DNA of 64,000 bases from Epiperipatus broadwayi (GCA_028023455.1 JAQFVV010000014.1:4777336-4841335), one strand, 5' to 3'; counted from the first letter of the stretch, positions 14,591-29,184 are shown. Notes: generated from the letters alone by a model not told the origin. Made by a program: numbers and translations.

Positions 14591-15539
14591 CCCAGATTAA
14601 GACTAGAAGCATGTAATATATCTATATACGAAGATAGGCTAAATGTCAATAATGCAGTAATGATACATGTCACTAATGACATTGAATAAATTTTACTGCT
14701 TTAAAATAAATGATCCTTGTTTGAGTACTATAATTTAGACAAATAATATGCTATGCAGTTATAATATGTATAAAGAGATTTACATGTCATTTACTTAAAA
14801 TATACTTGAAGATTTTATTTAGCAAAAGTAACATTAAGATTTATCCCCTTCCCTTTCTGTTATTTAAAAATAAATCAATCCCACCTTCATTGATTTTACA
14901 ATAAATGGAATATATAAGTACTTTATTTGATATTTTAAGAGTATGTAAAAATAAGAAGACTGGCAGTTATAAAAAAAATAACTATTGGGTCACTCAGAAT
15001 TTTAAAAAAAACATTTAAAAAGATTTCAAAGCATTAATTAGTTTGAGTTCTGGATTCACCCAGGATAGAAAATCCAGAGTTAAACAATTATGTTTTATAC
15101 TAAAACATAAATAAAATGTTAACTCGTAAAAACAATCTGGCAAGTGTATTAATTAATAATGCATTGTTTTAAATGGATGTTAAAAACCTTAATTCATGAA
15201 GGTTTACTTAAAAGAAAGAAAAGATTTTGGAAATTTGACTCGTCAGATTGCATTAAGATTGGCATATTAATAACTAAAATAGACATAGAAAATCAAGTAA
15301 TAAATAACTGTAAATAAATGACCGCACCAAAATTAAGGAAAGTTAGAGCATATGAGATAGGATTAAATTCATAGAAATCATTTAAGACAAATTACATTTA
15401 CATATTTAAAAAAAGCAAAGTTAAATAATACATGATAAATCTTGATAATAGAATTAGACTAGATTTAGTTTGAGGTGACAGCTTGAAAAGTTACCTTGCA
15501 ATTTTAAGAATCCAATTTAAAGTATGGCATGTGCACGGC

Positions 15540-15680
15540 AATTGAAATGTAAGTTTTTTTTGGTGGTGGCAAGCTTCTATTAGCATTTCTAAAGTTCTCA
15601 AGTCGGGCTTTTACTTCACTCTTGGGCAGCAGAATGGTACGGCCACGGAAGATGATGACCCAACAGGGCTGAGAAGGGCT
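15540..15680 (-). other. G+C-richer island with an unidentified open frame
   Basis: This stretch of about 140 bp stands out from its A+T-rich surroundings. On the minus strand one frame is open for about 43 codons and includes WVIIFRGRTILLPKSEVKAR. I do not recognise a family. It cannot be a constitutive dynein exon, because the exons on either side join without it. Candidate explanations are a retroelement fragment or an exon of a nested gene. Confidence 0.3.
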
Positions 15681-17272
15681 TTTACTACATCATTTTTAGA
15701 TTTCAAAACAGTGTGGTGTCTAGTAGCAATCAGTTCTCTCAATAATAGCTAATCTCTCTGATTAAAAATTCAACCATTTTATACTTTTTCTTTATTGGTT
15801 GTTTTTGAAGATTCAACAGTAAAATAACATCCAAAAATAAATTCAAATCTATTTCCAGATTAGAAATAGATTTGACAAAATGTTTATAACAAAAGTATCT
15901 CTAATCTTAATGCCATTTTAAGTAAAAACTTTAATTAAAAATACCTTCCCCAGATTAAAACAATAGTGTTTCCAACCCTTCAATTATTTTTAGACAATCA
16001 ACTGTAGCATCTTCTATATTGGATTTTACAAACTATACAGTTTAAAAGAAAAAAATACTTTAAAAAGAAAAAGTTGTACAAATGACACATAATAAAATAT
16101 TTACAAAAAAATCAATATTTTGTTAGTATTTTGTTTCTATATATATATATACACATATATTTGAGCCGCACCTATGTATTTTAATAAAAAGAATTAATAA
16201 TCATATTATTAATAATAATAAACATGTTAATTTAAAAGTTAAAATTTTATAATGTAGGTGTGCATTTCAAATGTATACATAAAATATACATACATGACAA
16301 AAGGAGTGGGAGAAGATATAGGGTTTAAACACAGGTAAGTAGGTGGAAACATGAAGCTCAATCTTGAACTAAGATTGACTGCTTCACTATTAGTATATAT
16401 AACTTCATTATTATCATTGAAGTATGAGTTTAATTATCCAAGACCTTATTTGCAAACTCTTATTTTTGTGTGGAAATTACAGCCTTTTTAATTAAATTAT
16501 TTTAATTATTTATCTCCTTAAACTTAATTTTGTAATCTGTTTACAAGCATTTTAATTAAATACTTTTCCTAGAATGTTATTTTCACTTTTAACATCTTTT
16601 TCTTTTAAACTATTTTTAAAAATAAATTTAGAATCAATTATCTTTTTAAATTTTAGAAAATATTTTGCATTTAACACAAGATAACTTTTAAATTATTTGA
16701 AAAACAAATATAAAAGATTAAATAAAATCATTTAATTTTCAGATAAATGACCATTTTCTTCATTAAAATAAAAATGGTATGTGAAATATTTTACTTTGAA
16801 AAAAAAAAACATAAAAATGTAAGCATTTTTTGCTTTTAAATTTATGTTTTGGATTTATCCATATTTGATTTTATTATGTCATTGTTAAGAAAAGTATTTG
16901 TTATAATTATATTAAAAAAACAGATGAGACTAACTTTTGGAAGGAAAATGCTGAAAATTAAATTTCCACAAATGAAAAACAACAAATAAAATAGCCAGCA
17001 AAGCAAAAAAAGGTCAAAAAAAAAAAAAAGCAATTACAGTGTATAAAACAATTATAGATTATAAAATCATATTGTTGTGCAAAAACTCATTGTTTTATTG
17101 GTAAAAATGGAGCACAAGTGTTTCAACTGCACAATCCGGTTGGAAATTTTTTGAAACCCCATTGCTGAAAGCCTGTTAAACCTATCAGATGACAACACCT
17201 AGTTTTTTAATGATTTTTTTCACTTATAAACATTACTAATCAACAGAAAATATTTATATATTTTGTATAATA

Positions 17273-18701
17273 CACCTGGGTCTTGTTTTATGTGGTAGAT
17301 AGGTTCCTCAGAAAATGCACACAAAAGAAATCACATAAAAATAGACTTAACTTACCTTGAAAAATGGGGGATACATACTGTAATTTTCCAAAAATCGCAT
17401 AAAAGCAAAGCAACAGCATAAAATTACTTTAAAATTCGCATAAAAAAAAAATAAGAAAATAAAATATGACTAATAAAAAATTTCAAAATTGATACAAGAT
17501 AAACTTTTTTTATTAACTACAGTATTTAATTTTATTCAAAACAATATATTTTTATGTGTGATTTACATTTTTTACACATATGTATGGTATTTTAATTAGT
17601 ATTGCTATTTGGGACATCAGATTCCTCATGATGTGATGTGATGTGATGTGAGGTACTGTAGCTTCTCCTTAAATGAAGTTAAGAGGAAACAACTAAAACA
17701 TTTTCCAATCGCTATAGATTCTTCCCATTTCGCTAAGCGATCTAAAATTGAAATTTTTGCTTCCAAAGAAATTCATTTTCTTGGGTGTTTTTTTCTCTCC
17801 GTTAGAGTAAACTAAAAGTTTAAAATAAAAATAAGAATATGATAATAAAAAGACACTGACTCATCACTGTTGGGAAAAATTTAATTAAAACTAACAATTA
17901 AAAATTAAATTCTTATTTTTGTCTTTAATTTTCAATTCCGTTTAAAAATCAAATTTTATCGTTTCACATCACCTCATTATGTAATTTTTAAATTGTTAAT
18001 TACAATTAAAAATCAGATTTTAATTGTCAAATTTAATTGTGTCCACCACTGTTACTCACCTTTTAAAAATAAACTTGCGGACACTAAATGATTAATTGAT
18101 TATGTACTCATTTTAAAAAGCAAAAATTGAACGTGATTTAAAATGCAAAAACAATAACATACATCGTATAGGCATCTATAATGTTTAAACAGATTTACAT
18201 TATAATCTTGTAAAATTTATTACTTGCGGATATTAAATGATTAATTAATTACGTACTCTTTTTATAAAAAGCAAAAATAGAACGTGATTTAAAATACAAA
18301 AACAACAACAAACAGTATTTTTCATCTATAACATTTGAACAGATTTACATTATAGTCTTGTAAAATTTAATGTGTGTATATAAAATGGGGAAATTCTGAT
18401 TTAAGTGAATTATAAACTTCTTTATTACATAAAATCTATTACAGTACTATTATAAAGCACTGAAAATATTGAAATTATTAGATGGAAGTCGAACTCCGAT
18501 AATGCGTTATTACTTTAAATATGATGTGAGTGCATGAAATTTATAATATTTAAAATAATAGCGCATTATCGGAGCTTGACTTCTGATCTAATAATTTTTA
18601 TTGCATAAAAGAAAACCACATACAAAGATATTAAAAAGAAACATGAATCGCATAACTTCAAAATCGCATTAAATAAATCTGCATAAAATGAGACCCAGGT
18701 G
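17273..18701 (-). mobile_element. Tc1/mariner-type non-autonomous element, copy 2
   Basis: A 1429-bp copy in the opposite orientation to copies 1 and 4. It starts CACCTGGGTCTTGTTTTATG, ends with the inverted counterpart, and has TA on both sides. It carries a tandem duplication of about 150 bp (near 18070-18222 and 18223-18370; each unit contains GCAAAAAT..AACGTGATTTAA and ACAGATTTACATTATA). It also carries an internal palindrome at about 18477-18597 (GATGGAAGTCGAACTCCGAT and its complement around a short spacer). No coding frame. Confidence 0.88.
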
Positions 18702-18916
18702 TACTGGGAATTTGTTGAATAATCAAAGTTTAAAAAACTTCATGTGAAAGGAATGAACACTTTGGACATTATATTTTTTTCTTTCTGTGTGACCTCACAG
18801 ATTTAGAAAAATTTGAAAACCAAAGATAATTGGTGGGATAATTATTTTTGTATAATTCATTAAACAATTTTTAATTAATATTAGATTTACAATTTACAAA
18901 GTATTTTATTATTATT

Positions 18917-19220
18917 ACTAACTGTACCTGGCCACATGTTGCTGTGGCTGTCTGGTTAAATAAAAAAGAAAGAAAAGAGAAAGTGCACATTTCTAATATG
19001 TTTAATTTCACAATGCTTGTGGGTATACAATATTTTTTGTTGTTGCATTGTCTGCGCAGGTATAGAGATTGTCTCATTTGCTGACTCTAGAACATGCAAC
19101 ATAAAATTGTCCATGTGAGAAGCAATCTGTGTCTAGGTCTAAACTGCACAATTCTAAAGATTAGCCCTGAGCTTTGTTGATGGTGATTGCAAATGCCAAT
19201 CGGATTGGGAATTGTAATCT
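18917..19220 (-). pseudogene. Helitron 3' end with helicase C-terminal remnant
   Basis: Minus-strand translation gives FPIRLAFAITINKAQG (about 19164-19215), then SLELCSLDLDTDCFSHGQ and YVACSRV. This is the C-terminal motif block of Pif1-like helicases in Helitron Rep/Helicase proteins (TINKAQGQ.., HGQ.YVA.SR). Stops interrupt it. About 180 bp further on, a hairpin GCCACA-GCAACA-TGTGGC lies just before CAGGTACAGTTAG|T. This is the arrangement of a Helitron 3' terminus (a hairpin 10-12 nt before CTRR), with the terminal C changed to T. The element is 5'-truncated and dead. Confidence 0.8.
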
Positions 19221-19389
19221 CTCACATGAAATAATTAAATCAAAATAAATCAAAATCTATGAAAATTCAATTTAACAATGCAATCAGAAACATTGAAATG
19301 GAATCGTAAAATATTTAGTATAGCGTGTGTTGCTTTTACATCCAATAGATAGTGATGTTTTTTAAAAAAAGCATATTTTACCTGTCACA

Positions 19390-19545
19390 GGTATATAACA
19401 GTATGTATGTAAATAGTAAGTATATACAAACATGTGCGTATTTGAATGCAATGTTGTGTCAAAATTTCAAAGCAATCGATGAAGAACTTTCAGAGATTTA
19501 AGATTTTGAACAAATGAACATTTACATTTTTATTTATATAGATGA
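19390..19545 (+). repeat. Non-coding transposon tail
   Basis: Reads AAAATTTCAAAGCAATCGAT, then GAAGAACTTTCAGAGATTTA, then GAACAAATGAACATTTACAT, ending near a TATATAGATG run. Phrases of this type are typical of Helitron or RTE 3' non-coding tails. Element identity is tentative. It lies in the opposite orientation next to the Helitron remnant. Confidence 0.4.
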
Positions 19546-20144
19546 TTATTGCTTAGTTTTAGTTATAATTTTAAATAAGAAAATGTATGGTAAATATTTA
19601 TTTATTATTAAACAGTGAACATTGTATCTAAAGCAAAGTTTATAGAGAATGTGGTATAAAGTTATCTTCAATTGATATTGTTGGTAAAATGCTCACTTAT
19701 ACTCTATTCAAATCCCTTCTACATTTGTTATTGTTTTATTTTTATTTATTAAAATAATTTCATTTTGTTAAAATTTAAAGTGTTTGATAATCTGTCTGCA
19801 CTTCTATGCATTAGTAATATTTGTATACCAATTTTAACTTTATTATTTTAAGTGTGTGTTTGAGATATCAATTTATTAAATACCAATGTCATAACCAAAT
19901 GCCACATATAAAAATATGTAATGAAGATTAGATGGATTGGATAACTGACCTTCAAAGTAAATTCAAATCATTATCATGTTATTCTTAGGCCTCTTACTCA
20001 GTTAAAAATTGAAGTTTGGCAATATATTTTTTTTTTTTGTTTAAATACATCCCATACTATGTTCTATTACAAATGATGTAACCAATATGTGGCATTCCAA
20101 CTGAATATTATCAATCCATGCTGTGTAACATTATAATATATATA

Positions 20145-20290
20145 TATAATTTAATGGCAGTTGAGGCAGGTCTAAGAAATTAACCGAAAGTACTTCTGCA
20201 AATTTAAGGATTGTTTATAATAGTTTTGTAAACCGTTAAATTTATTATTTCAATTATAATTACAATTTTGTTTTAATTAACGGTCATTTT
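20145..20290 (+). repeat. Partial copy of the 52-kb palindromic element
   Basis: TTTAATGGCAGTTGAGGCAG followed by GAAATTAACCGAAAGTACTT and CTGCAAATT matches the right arm of the element at 51906-52118. The left arm is missing. Confidence 0.65.
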
Positions 20291-21100
20291 ATTTATTTTA
20301 CATATATATATATGATTTTTTTTCCATCAATTCTTAAAAAGTAAAAGTAAAATGAATATCATTTACTAATTTTTTTTATTTAATCTTATGCTTATTCTTA
20401 TGAAATAAACATTGCTAATTCCTGTATCAAAGTATCCAAAAATACACAGTTGGAAATACTTCAATAATGCTAGTAAGAATTTATTTATGTATTTAATCCT
20501 GCAATAATATTTTATAACAAATATTATTTTTGCGGCCATCATTTCTTTAATTTCAGGTTAAAAATTAGGATTAAAATAGAATATTCAAAAAGAAATAAAT
20601 AATGCACAACAACATATAATAGTTTTATTCTAATGAAAGAATTTTCAAAATATTAATATGCATTGAAAAGTAAATACATTTTTTACTAAAGACTTTATTT
20701 TTAGTCTGCAATTAAAAAAATGATACCAGAAAATATAATATTTGTCACAAATTATTATTACATGTCATTGATTAAATGCATAAATAAATACTTACAAAGT
20801 ATTCCAATGATATGCATATTTTTGGGAATTTTAATTCAGGAGTTAATAATATTAAACAACAAACACATTTTAGTAAGTAGTTACACCTTCTTTTTATTTA
20901 CTTTTTATAAAAATTCAGATAAAGAAAACAATTTCTGTTTATATATTTGTGATTATTTCTGAGTAAACACTTTTGAACTTAACTAATATTGAGAATGGTA
21001 TTTATGGATTAATTTTGTTCATATTTTATATAAAATTTGATTGATTATATATTGATTTTTAGTTAAAAGTAAGAAAGTGCATATATTTTAATTATATTTA

Positions 21101-22578
21101 CACCTGGACCTTGTTTTATGTGGTAGATAGGTTCCTCAGAAAATGCACACAAAAGAAATCACACAAAAATACTTAACTTACCTTGAAAAATGGGGGATAA
21201 ATACTGTAATTTTCAAAGATCACATAAAAGAAATGCAACAATGTAAAATTACTTTAAAATTCGCATAAAAAGAAATAAGGAAATAAAATATGACTAATAA
21301 AAAATTTAAAATTTGAAAAAAATTGATACAAGATAAACTTTTTTATTTTTTTATTAACTCCAGTATTTAATTTTATTCAAAACAATATATTTTTATGTGT
21401 AATTTTACATTTTTTCATACATGCACAGTATTTTAATCATTATCACTATTTGACAATATGCAGATTCATTTATAAATTAGTAAGACATCAGATTCGTCAA
21501 AGAGGAAATACAACTAGTGCCAACTTCATTTTTTTTTAATTGCTCTTGTAGTGGATTTGCCTAAATTAAAATATTTTCCAATCACTGTTGATCTTTCCAT
21601 TTCACTAAGTGATCTAATTTTTGTTTCCAAAGAAATTCATTTTCTCGAGTGTTTTTTTCCTCTCCATTAGGGTAAACTAAAAGTTTAAAATAAAAATAAG
21701 AACTTAGACTTACGATAATAAAAAGACACCTACTCACCACTATTGGGCAAAATTTAATTAAAACAATAAAAAATTAAATTCTTATTTTTGTCTTTAATTT
21801 TCAATTCCATTTAAAAATCAAATTTCATTGTTTCACATCAAATTAATTTCAGATAACATTATGTAATTTTTAAATTGTTAATTACAATTAAAAATCAGAT
21901 TTTAATTTTTAATTGTCAAACTCAATTGTGACCACCACTGTTACTCACCTTTTAAAAATAAATGTGTGGACATTAAATGATTAATTGATTATGTACTCTT
22001 CTTTTAAAAAGCAAAAAAAGAATGTGATTTAAAATGCAAAAACAACAACATGCATAGTATAGGCATCTATAACATTTGAACAGATTTACATTATAATCTT
22101 GTAAAATTTATTACTTGTGAACACTAAATGATTAATTGATTATGTATTCTTTTTTAAGCAAAAATATAATGTAATTTAAAATGCAAAAACAACAACATGC
22201 ATAGTATAGATATCGATAATGTTTGAACAGATTTACATTATAATCTTGTAAAATTTAATGTGTGTAAATAAAATGGGGAAATGCTGATTTTAAGTGAATT
22301 ATGAATTTCTTTATTGCATCAAATCTATTATTACAGTACTATTATAAAGTATTGAAAATATTGAAATTATTAGATGGAAGTCTAACTCTGATAATGCGCT
22401 GTTACTTTAAATATGATGTGTGAGTGTGTGCACAAAATTTATAATATTTAAAGTAATAAGTTTGACTTCTGATCTAATAATTTTTATCACATAAAAGAAA
22501 ACCGCATACAAAAGCATTAAGAAAAAACATGAACTTCAAAATCACATTAAATAAATCCACATAAAATGAGACCCAGGT
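21101..22578 (-). mobile_element. Tc1/mariner-type non-autonomous element, copy 3
   Basis: Same orientation as copy 2. It begins CACCTGGACCTTGTTTTATG after TA; the right end reads GAGACCCAGGT, and the terminal G and TA are altered. It has the same 150-bp tandem duplication as copy 2 (near 21960-22112 and 22113-22260) and the same internal palindrome near 22370-22480, partly deleted. Its substitutions differ from those of copy 2, which indicates separate ageing. Confidence 0.86.
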
Positions 22579-25500
22579 ATGTACTATTATACGTAATATC
22601 TGTTCAGTAGGCTATAACTGAAATAAATCTGAAACAAAATCATTAATATATGTGCTTTTTTTTTGGTTGAAAAAAAAAAGATATATTAATCTTTAACTGA
22701 GATTTATAGTTTATATCTAGACTAAGGATAATATTTAACATAAAAGATGATTAATAATAATCATTAATGCATTTATCTAAAAAGGTTACTGAGGGCAGTA
22801 AGTTTAACAATTGACATCAAAGTATATTAATTTAATATTGAACAAATCATGAAGTCATCTATAAAAGATTGTAACCTGGCTGGTAAGAACTGAATCAACA
22901 CGAAATGTATCTTCCATGATTATCTGGGTTTTTTCAGTTGACTTTATTGATGTTTTTCAAGAATGTGAGGGGGAGTGCAATTATTAAGTATACATATATG
23001 TCGGTGAATGCATATATAAATAATATAGGTGAAAATATCGAGAAAAATAAATAAGTAAATCAATGCTTTTATATGTAAGTAAATGTGTGGGCGAAAATTA
23101 TTGAATAAATATTTTTTAAATTTTAAATGACATTTCCCTTATTATTTAGTTACAATAAATTATTTTCACATTAAATCTATTAAATTCTTAAAACAAATTG
23201 ATTAATTAATAAATACAAGTTCAAACATTATTAAAAAATTATGACAGCAGTAACTAAAATTTGAAGTGAATTTCAAGTTTGATATAATAAATGTATGCTG
23301 ATACAATAAAGATGAATTCTAGTTTTAAAAAATATTTTAAAAGTTTATTGTTTTTCAGCTAATTTGTAAGACCTACTTCTACAATAAAAAAAATTCTTAC
23401 AGCCAATAAATTTTAATGCTTAAATTAAAAATATAAAATAATGATTTAGAAAGTCATTACAAATTAACTTTTAAATTTTTTTGTAAAAATATATACATAA
23501 TTATCGATTTAATTCTTATATATAAAACAATTAATATAAATGAGGCAATATATTAGTAAATTCTGTTTTAGCTGCTGAAAAGCTTCATAAGTCTTGAGTC
23601 AAAAGTCTTGCTTAAAATTAGTTTCTTTACCATCATTATCTGGTGTATTCACAAAGTACATTAATTAATTCTATTTTTTATCATGTTGCTTTGATTTTTC
23701 ATTTAAACTTCAGAAAGGTTTGCAATATGATAGCGGTGAATAGAATATTATCAGAAATATCACTGTGCTCTAGCTTAACATGCATTACTGGGTGGTTTCG
23801 GGATTTGGAATCCATTATGCGCTAGCCAGGTGAGAAGTGCTTTCTTCAGTATTTCTAGATGACAAGGTGTTGGAAAAACCGTTGTCTTACAGCGATATAT
23901 TATTTAAAGGTTATTTTACTTTTTTTAAAAAAACTTATCATCTCTATAGGAAAAAGATAATTAATTTTTAACTAACTATTTATATTTTGCAGCATTGAAC
24001 TGGAATAAAAATGTTTTAAAATTCTTCGACTTCCTATTTATTATAAAACGGAAAACTTAAAAAAAAAGCTAAATACGTTGATGACTTTTTTTTTCTTCTG
24101 GAAAATAAATTAATATCTATCATTGCAAGGAAAATATTTGTTTGTACGCTCCTATTTTCTTTCATTCAAATCGAGTCTTTCGTTTCTACAAAGCTGTTAA
24201 CAATTGGTTGCTATAGAAAAGAAGACAAGACGTTCCACAATACATTTTTTTTTATTTACAAAAAAATGACTGCTGCATACAATATATTAACTTTTTTTTT
24301 CATGTTTAGAGCAGCCATTTCTATTTATAAGTTCAATGACTTATTTACTCAGAATATGTGCAGCATTATCCCAAAATAGAAATAGCTATTCTAATTTTTT
24401 TATTTGACTTTCGTGTGTGAGGATATATATATACAGACATTACAAGCTCTTCTAAATAGAATATTTTTTTAAAACTTATAAAAAATTAAACTGAACTTAG
24501 CCAGATTAATAAATGATAGGTAAAAACTAAGTGAGGACTATAAGAGTTGCAAATCCACACTTATTAAATTGAAGAATATGTAAAGCAGTAAAGCAAAAAA
24601 GACAAAAAAAAAATTATGGTGAACAAGAATAAAGTATATATATATATGTGTGTGTGTGCGCGCGCGCGTATCTATGTGTTATATTGTATGTTAATTTCTT
24701 TACTTTAAATCATAAAGAGTAATTAAGCAATGGAATATTATGATTAAGTGATTTTATTTGTACATCAGTAATAGTTTGTCATTGCTTGCCATCTTCAAAA
24801 CAAATTTATTTCAACATCGAATTCTAAAACTCAATCATGAATTTTAAGAAGCTCCTTACAGTATTAAAATAAAAGAATATGATAAAATTAAATATATATA
24901 TATATATTTACCTAAAATGCAATCATTGTTCATCATTTATCTCTATCTTGCATAAGAGCAGTTTTATAAAAAATAATAAATTGTCAACAAGAGCAGATTC
25001 AGATTTTTGATATCTCTAATCCACCTGAAGAATGAAATTTGTTTGTGAAATGCACGAGTAGTAAAAAAGTGAGGTCAGATTTTCTGCACTGGTGAATGTT
25101 TCCAATATGATGGAATTGACACGAAAGACTGCAATTATATGTTAATATATATGTTTAAATCACATCGCTACAGCTCTTGCTCTTAAATAAGTTAATAGAA
25201 TATTAGCAATCTACTAACAAGATAACTCTACAGAAATGTTTGCATTGCAGAAAGTTGTTTATTAAGTATATTTGGTAATCTGGATCTTATATTGTCAAAA
25301 TTTTAATTATCTAAGAACAAGGACTTATTGCACATATATAGTAGCAAAAACTATAAGATGATCTTTTTGCTTAATCTTTATATTCTCAAAACTGCATTAA
25401 TTCTTCATTAGTTAAACTAATTTCATCATACAATGATCTGTTAGATAATATCACCCTGAATTTTTTAGGAGTTTCAGTTAATACTATTACAAGATTAGAT

Positions 25501-25869
25501 GTATTACTATATAAATGTGAAAGTTTGTGTGTTATTTTATACTCAATAAATATTGTACCAATATTGATGAATCTTGCATGATAATCTTTTTTTTAAGAAT
25601 TACATAGGCTATGGATTTTTGCTTTATGGTAATCAATTGTTTTAAAAACTTTAGGAATTTGCAATAAGCATCAAACAATCATTTTTGAATGATTTTATAA
25701 AAATGTAAGATTTTCAGAGTATGTTGTGGTCTGCATATTAAAATATATACAACAAAAATGGAAAAAATTATAGTTGTTAATAAAGTGAAGTAAAATTTGA
25801 TTACATAAATATATTTTAAATTAATTATATTTCATTTGGACTGTGTGTTTGATTTCTCATTTGCAACTG

Positions 25870-26325
25870 AAGAATGAACAAAATGTTAAAATTTCATAGT
25901 TATTTTTAAAAGTTAGCTTATCATATGAAAAATATATTTAAACTACATCTCTAAAAGTTGATCAAATTCAATAATATAACTGACTATATATAGTTATATT
26001 TTTGTGAAACTGCTGTTGATAATTTGTGTATTATTATTTCATGTAAATAATATGCAAATGCATAAGCTATGGAAACAGTTAAATATTGCATTGGCTTCTT
26101 GAACAAAATACTATAATGTTAAAATTTTATAACCATTTTTAAAAATTAGTTTTTTACATGAAAAATATAGTTAAACTAAAATCCTAAATGTTGATCAAAT
26201 TCAGTAGTAAAATTGATTATAAAAAGCTATATTTTTATGCTAATGTGATTGATAACTCATGTACTATTATTTTATATAAATAATATGTAAATATATAAAC
26301 CATGGGAACAGTTATATATTATGTT
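25870..26325 (+). repeat. Diverged tandem duplication of about 230 bp
   Basis: Two successive copies share AATGTTAAAATTT, GTTGATCAAATTCA, an ATTATTT block and TATGGAAACAGTTA / CATGGGAACAGTTA at matching offsets. No coding content. A further small duplication (AATTATTAATGATRTATCCAC, two units) lies at about 26733-26785. Confidence 0.7.
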
Positions 26326-29184
26326 ATATTCTTTTGTTGGGTGCAGTTAGTATGTATATAAAATAGAATAATTATCAAAAATTGAATCTGTTCAATCAGA
26401 TTTAAAATTTCTATTTTGTTGCATGTGCCAATTTCTATAAATATATTACCAAATTGTCTCTTCAAGATTAAACATCACACCTGACATTATTAGATAAAAG
26501 ATAATAGCCTAACCTCATAATAAATATATTATTAAAATCATGCAATAAATTAATAAAATTATTTGATAATATAAATCGTATCTATTCACATAATCCCTGT
26601 CTTAATATGATTATGTTACTATATAGTAATTGTAGATTAAGATTCCATCAACAAAATACTTAAAGTGATGAAACTGCTCAGTGATGAATACTGGCCAACA
26701 TCAAAATAGTAAATAGATGTTTATTCTGCTGCCAATTATTAATGATATATCCACTGCAATTATTAATGATGTATCCACTATAATTATGAGTAATTGTTTA
26801 TTGAATATAAAAAATTGTATTTTGGAAAATAAAAACTGAAATATATATCATAACACACACACACACAGAGGATGGTTTTGGATAAATAAATATTATATCA
26901 ATTCATGTTATTGCAATTGTTGTGTCGGTTGGAGATTCATCTTAAATTTATTCTCACCAATAGACTTGTCCACTTATATAGCTTTTTAGATCAGATATAA
27001 TAGACAGTATAATCAAATAGGCAATGGGCTAACAGGTCAATTATAAATCAGTAAAATTGATTGTTCATTGTGAAATGGAGGATTCAGCTATAAAGCAGGA
27101 AATCATTTGATAGATGTTATGTGTAAAATAGTCCCGAGTTGTATTCAGAACAGTAATTTATACTTTGTAATCCCTCTGACAGTAAGACATGTTGTTTACT
27201 ATTTTTTAAAATGTTAGGTAGGCAGGCAATCTCAAACCTGGAGTGGGAAACTACTAGTAGAAAGTAATATCATATTTTCCCCAAAGCAAACCAACATAAC
27301 TGGAAGAATTAAATTTGAAGTAGTCATACCATTCCTCAAATCTGTTTGTTATTATCTATAACATCAATATATTTTGTAAGCCACTAATCCTAATAGGTGA
27401 TGAATTATTTTATCTGTTAAAAGTATATTATTATTACAAATAGCTGCAATAAATATTTTATTACCTTATTTGTATCTCCATTTATTTATTGTCCAGAAAA
27501 TATTATTTTCCCGGGCAATACATATAAACATGACAATCATTTAGTGCAGTGTTAGAATAATCAGACTTAAAGACTTTTGATTTGATTTCAGTTGAGTGAA
27601 GAGAAAAAACTTAATTTTGTCAACTGAATGAGACTATTGTATTCATTTGCCCATTTGGACCTTTTATTATCAATTATTCCAGAACAAGTAATCATATCAT
27701 TATTATATATATTGTTGTTCAATTTGTTTATAATGTTATGGTATAATTTTTTCCTAAAATTTACTTGTAAGTGATATTACTCTAACAGTCATTTACAACA
27801 GTTTGTAAATTAAATATATATATTATGCCAGAATGCTTAAATAAAAATTAATATCATTAGTCAAAACCTTTTCCTGTAAATATAAATTTAATCCAGATTA
27901 TATATATATGAACGTAATTATAAATAAATATTAACACTGTTTTAAATTAAATAATTTTGAAAACAATTTTTATAAAATTAATTTCATAATTATTTTATAG
28001 TTTTTATAGTTTCAATAATATATATATATAATGATGATTTTATTAAATAAATTTTCAGTAAATATTTAAAGTTGTTTGTCACTATTTTTTTTTTTTTTTG
28101 AAGACTCATTTTTAATTTATTCTTTAAACAAACACAACAATCAAACGTTTATTGTATTCATTTCAGCTTCAATTTTGAACTCTTATTTTCCATAAATTAT
28201 ATAACGGTTATAAACAGCTATATAAATGGATCTCCCCTATTTCGATTGTTTATTTAAAAAAAAAACATATAGATAAACTGATGTAAAATAATAATTAAAT
28301 ATTGTATTTTTTTTTTTAATAATTGTTTAAGTTTCTACGCAGTGTTTTATTGAATATATTCATAAAACGACAATGTATGCAATATTGACATCAAAAAATA
28401 GATGAATAAAATAGTGTTAATTTTTTTTTTTTAATTCTTCAATTATGCAACACATTTTTGTTCTGTTTGTGTGATTAATAACAAGTGAATATTTTTTACT
28501 AGTAATATATTTAATTGGCAAAATTTTTTCACAACAGGCATTTAGAAATATGCAAAAAAAAAAAAACAAATAAAAAATTTAATGATGTTAAACATATGTT
28601 TATTTATGTAAACATTGTGAGGGATCTATAGTTAAGTGATAGCATTAAAATTTACAATATGAATTTAAAATTACCACTCTAGTTTTTTATAAATACCTGT
28701 TGAGTAAAGTAACGGAAATACAAATATTATAATGATGTAGAGCTACTACTTACTTCCTTGTGTTCTATGTAGGGGTAAAAATATGTAAATAGTCTATAAA
28801 AAATATTCAGCCATTTTCCATGAAGAAAAGCTTCTAATTCTTTGAAAAATATCATTGGAGTATAATCAAATTCTTACTTACTGTTCAAGAATAATTCATG
28901 GAGGCTATAATATTTAAATAAGATAACTGAATAGTAATGGAAGATATGTATCATCATTCTCATCATGCTCTACAAACAAATGTTAAACTGCAGGTCTACA
29001 TGAATCAGAATCAACAATATCACCTATTCTCTTATGTGATTTCTTATACACATCCAAGAGGAATTACATTCACCCAACTCTAAAACCATCTACTGTAAAC
29101 TTAATAAATCAGTAGATACCAGATAATACAGTACTATTAAAATCCTATTCCTAGACTGGTTTGTGGTTTTCTTTATCATGACAT

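Noticed and set aside
27230-27275. GGAAACTACTAGTAG, resembling GAAA plus a palindromic hammerhead stem III
   Set aside because: There is no CUGAUGA core or stem II upstream.
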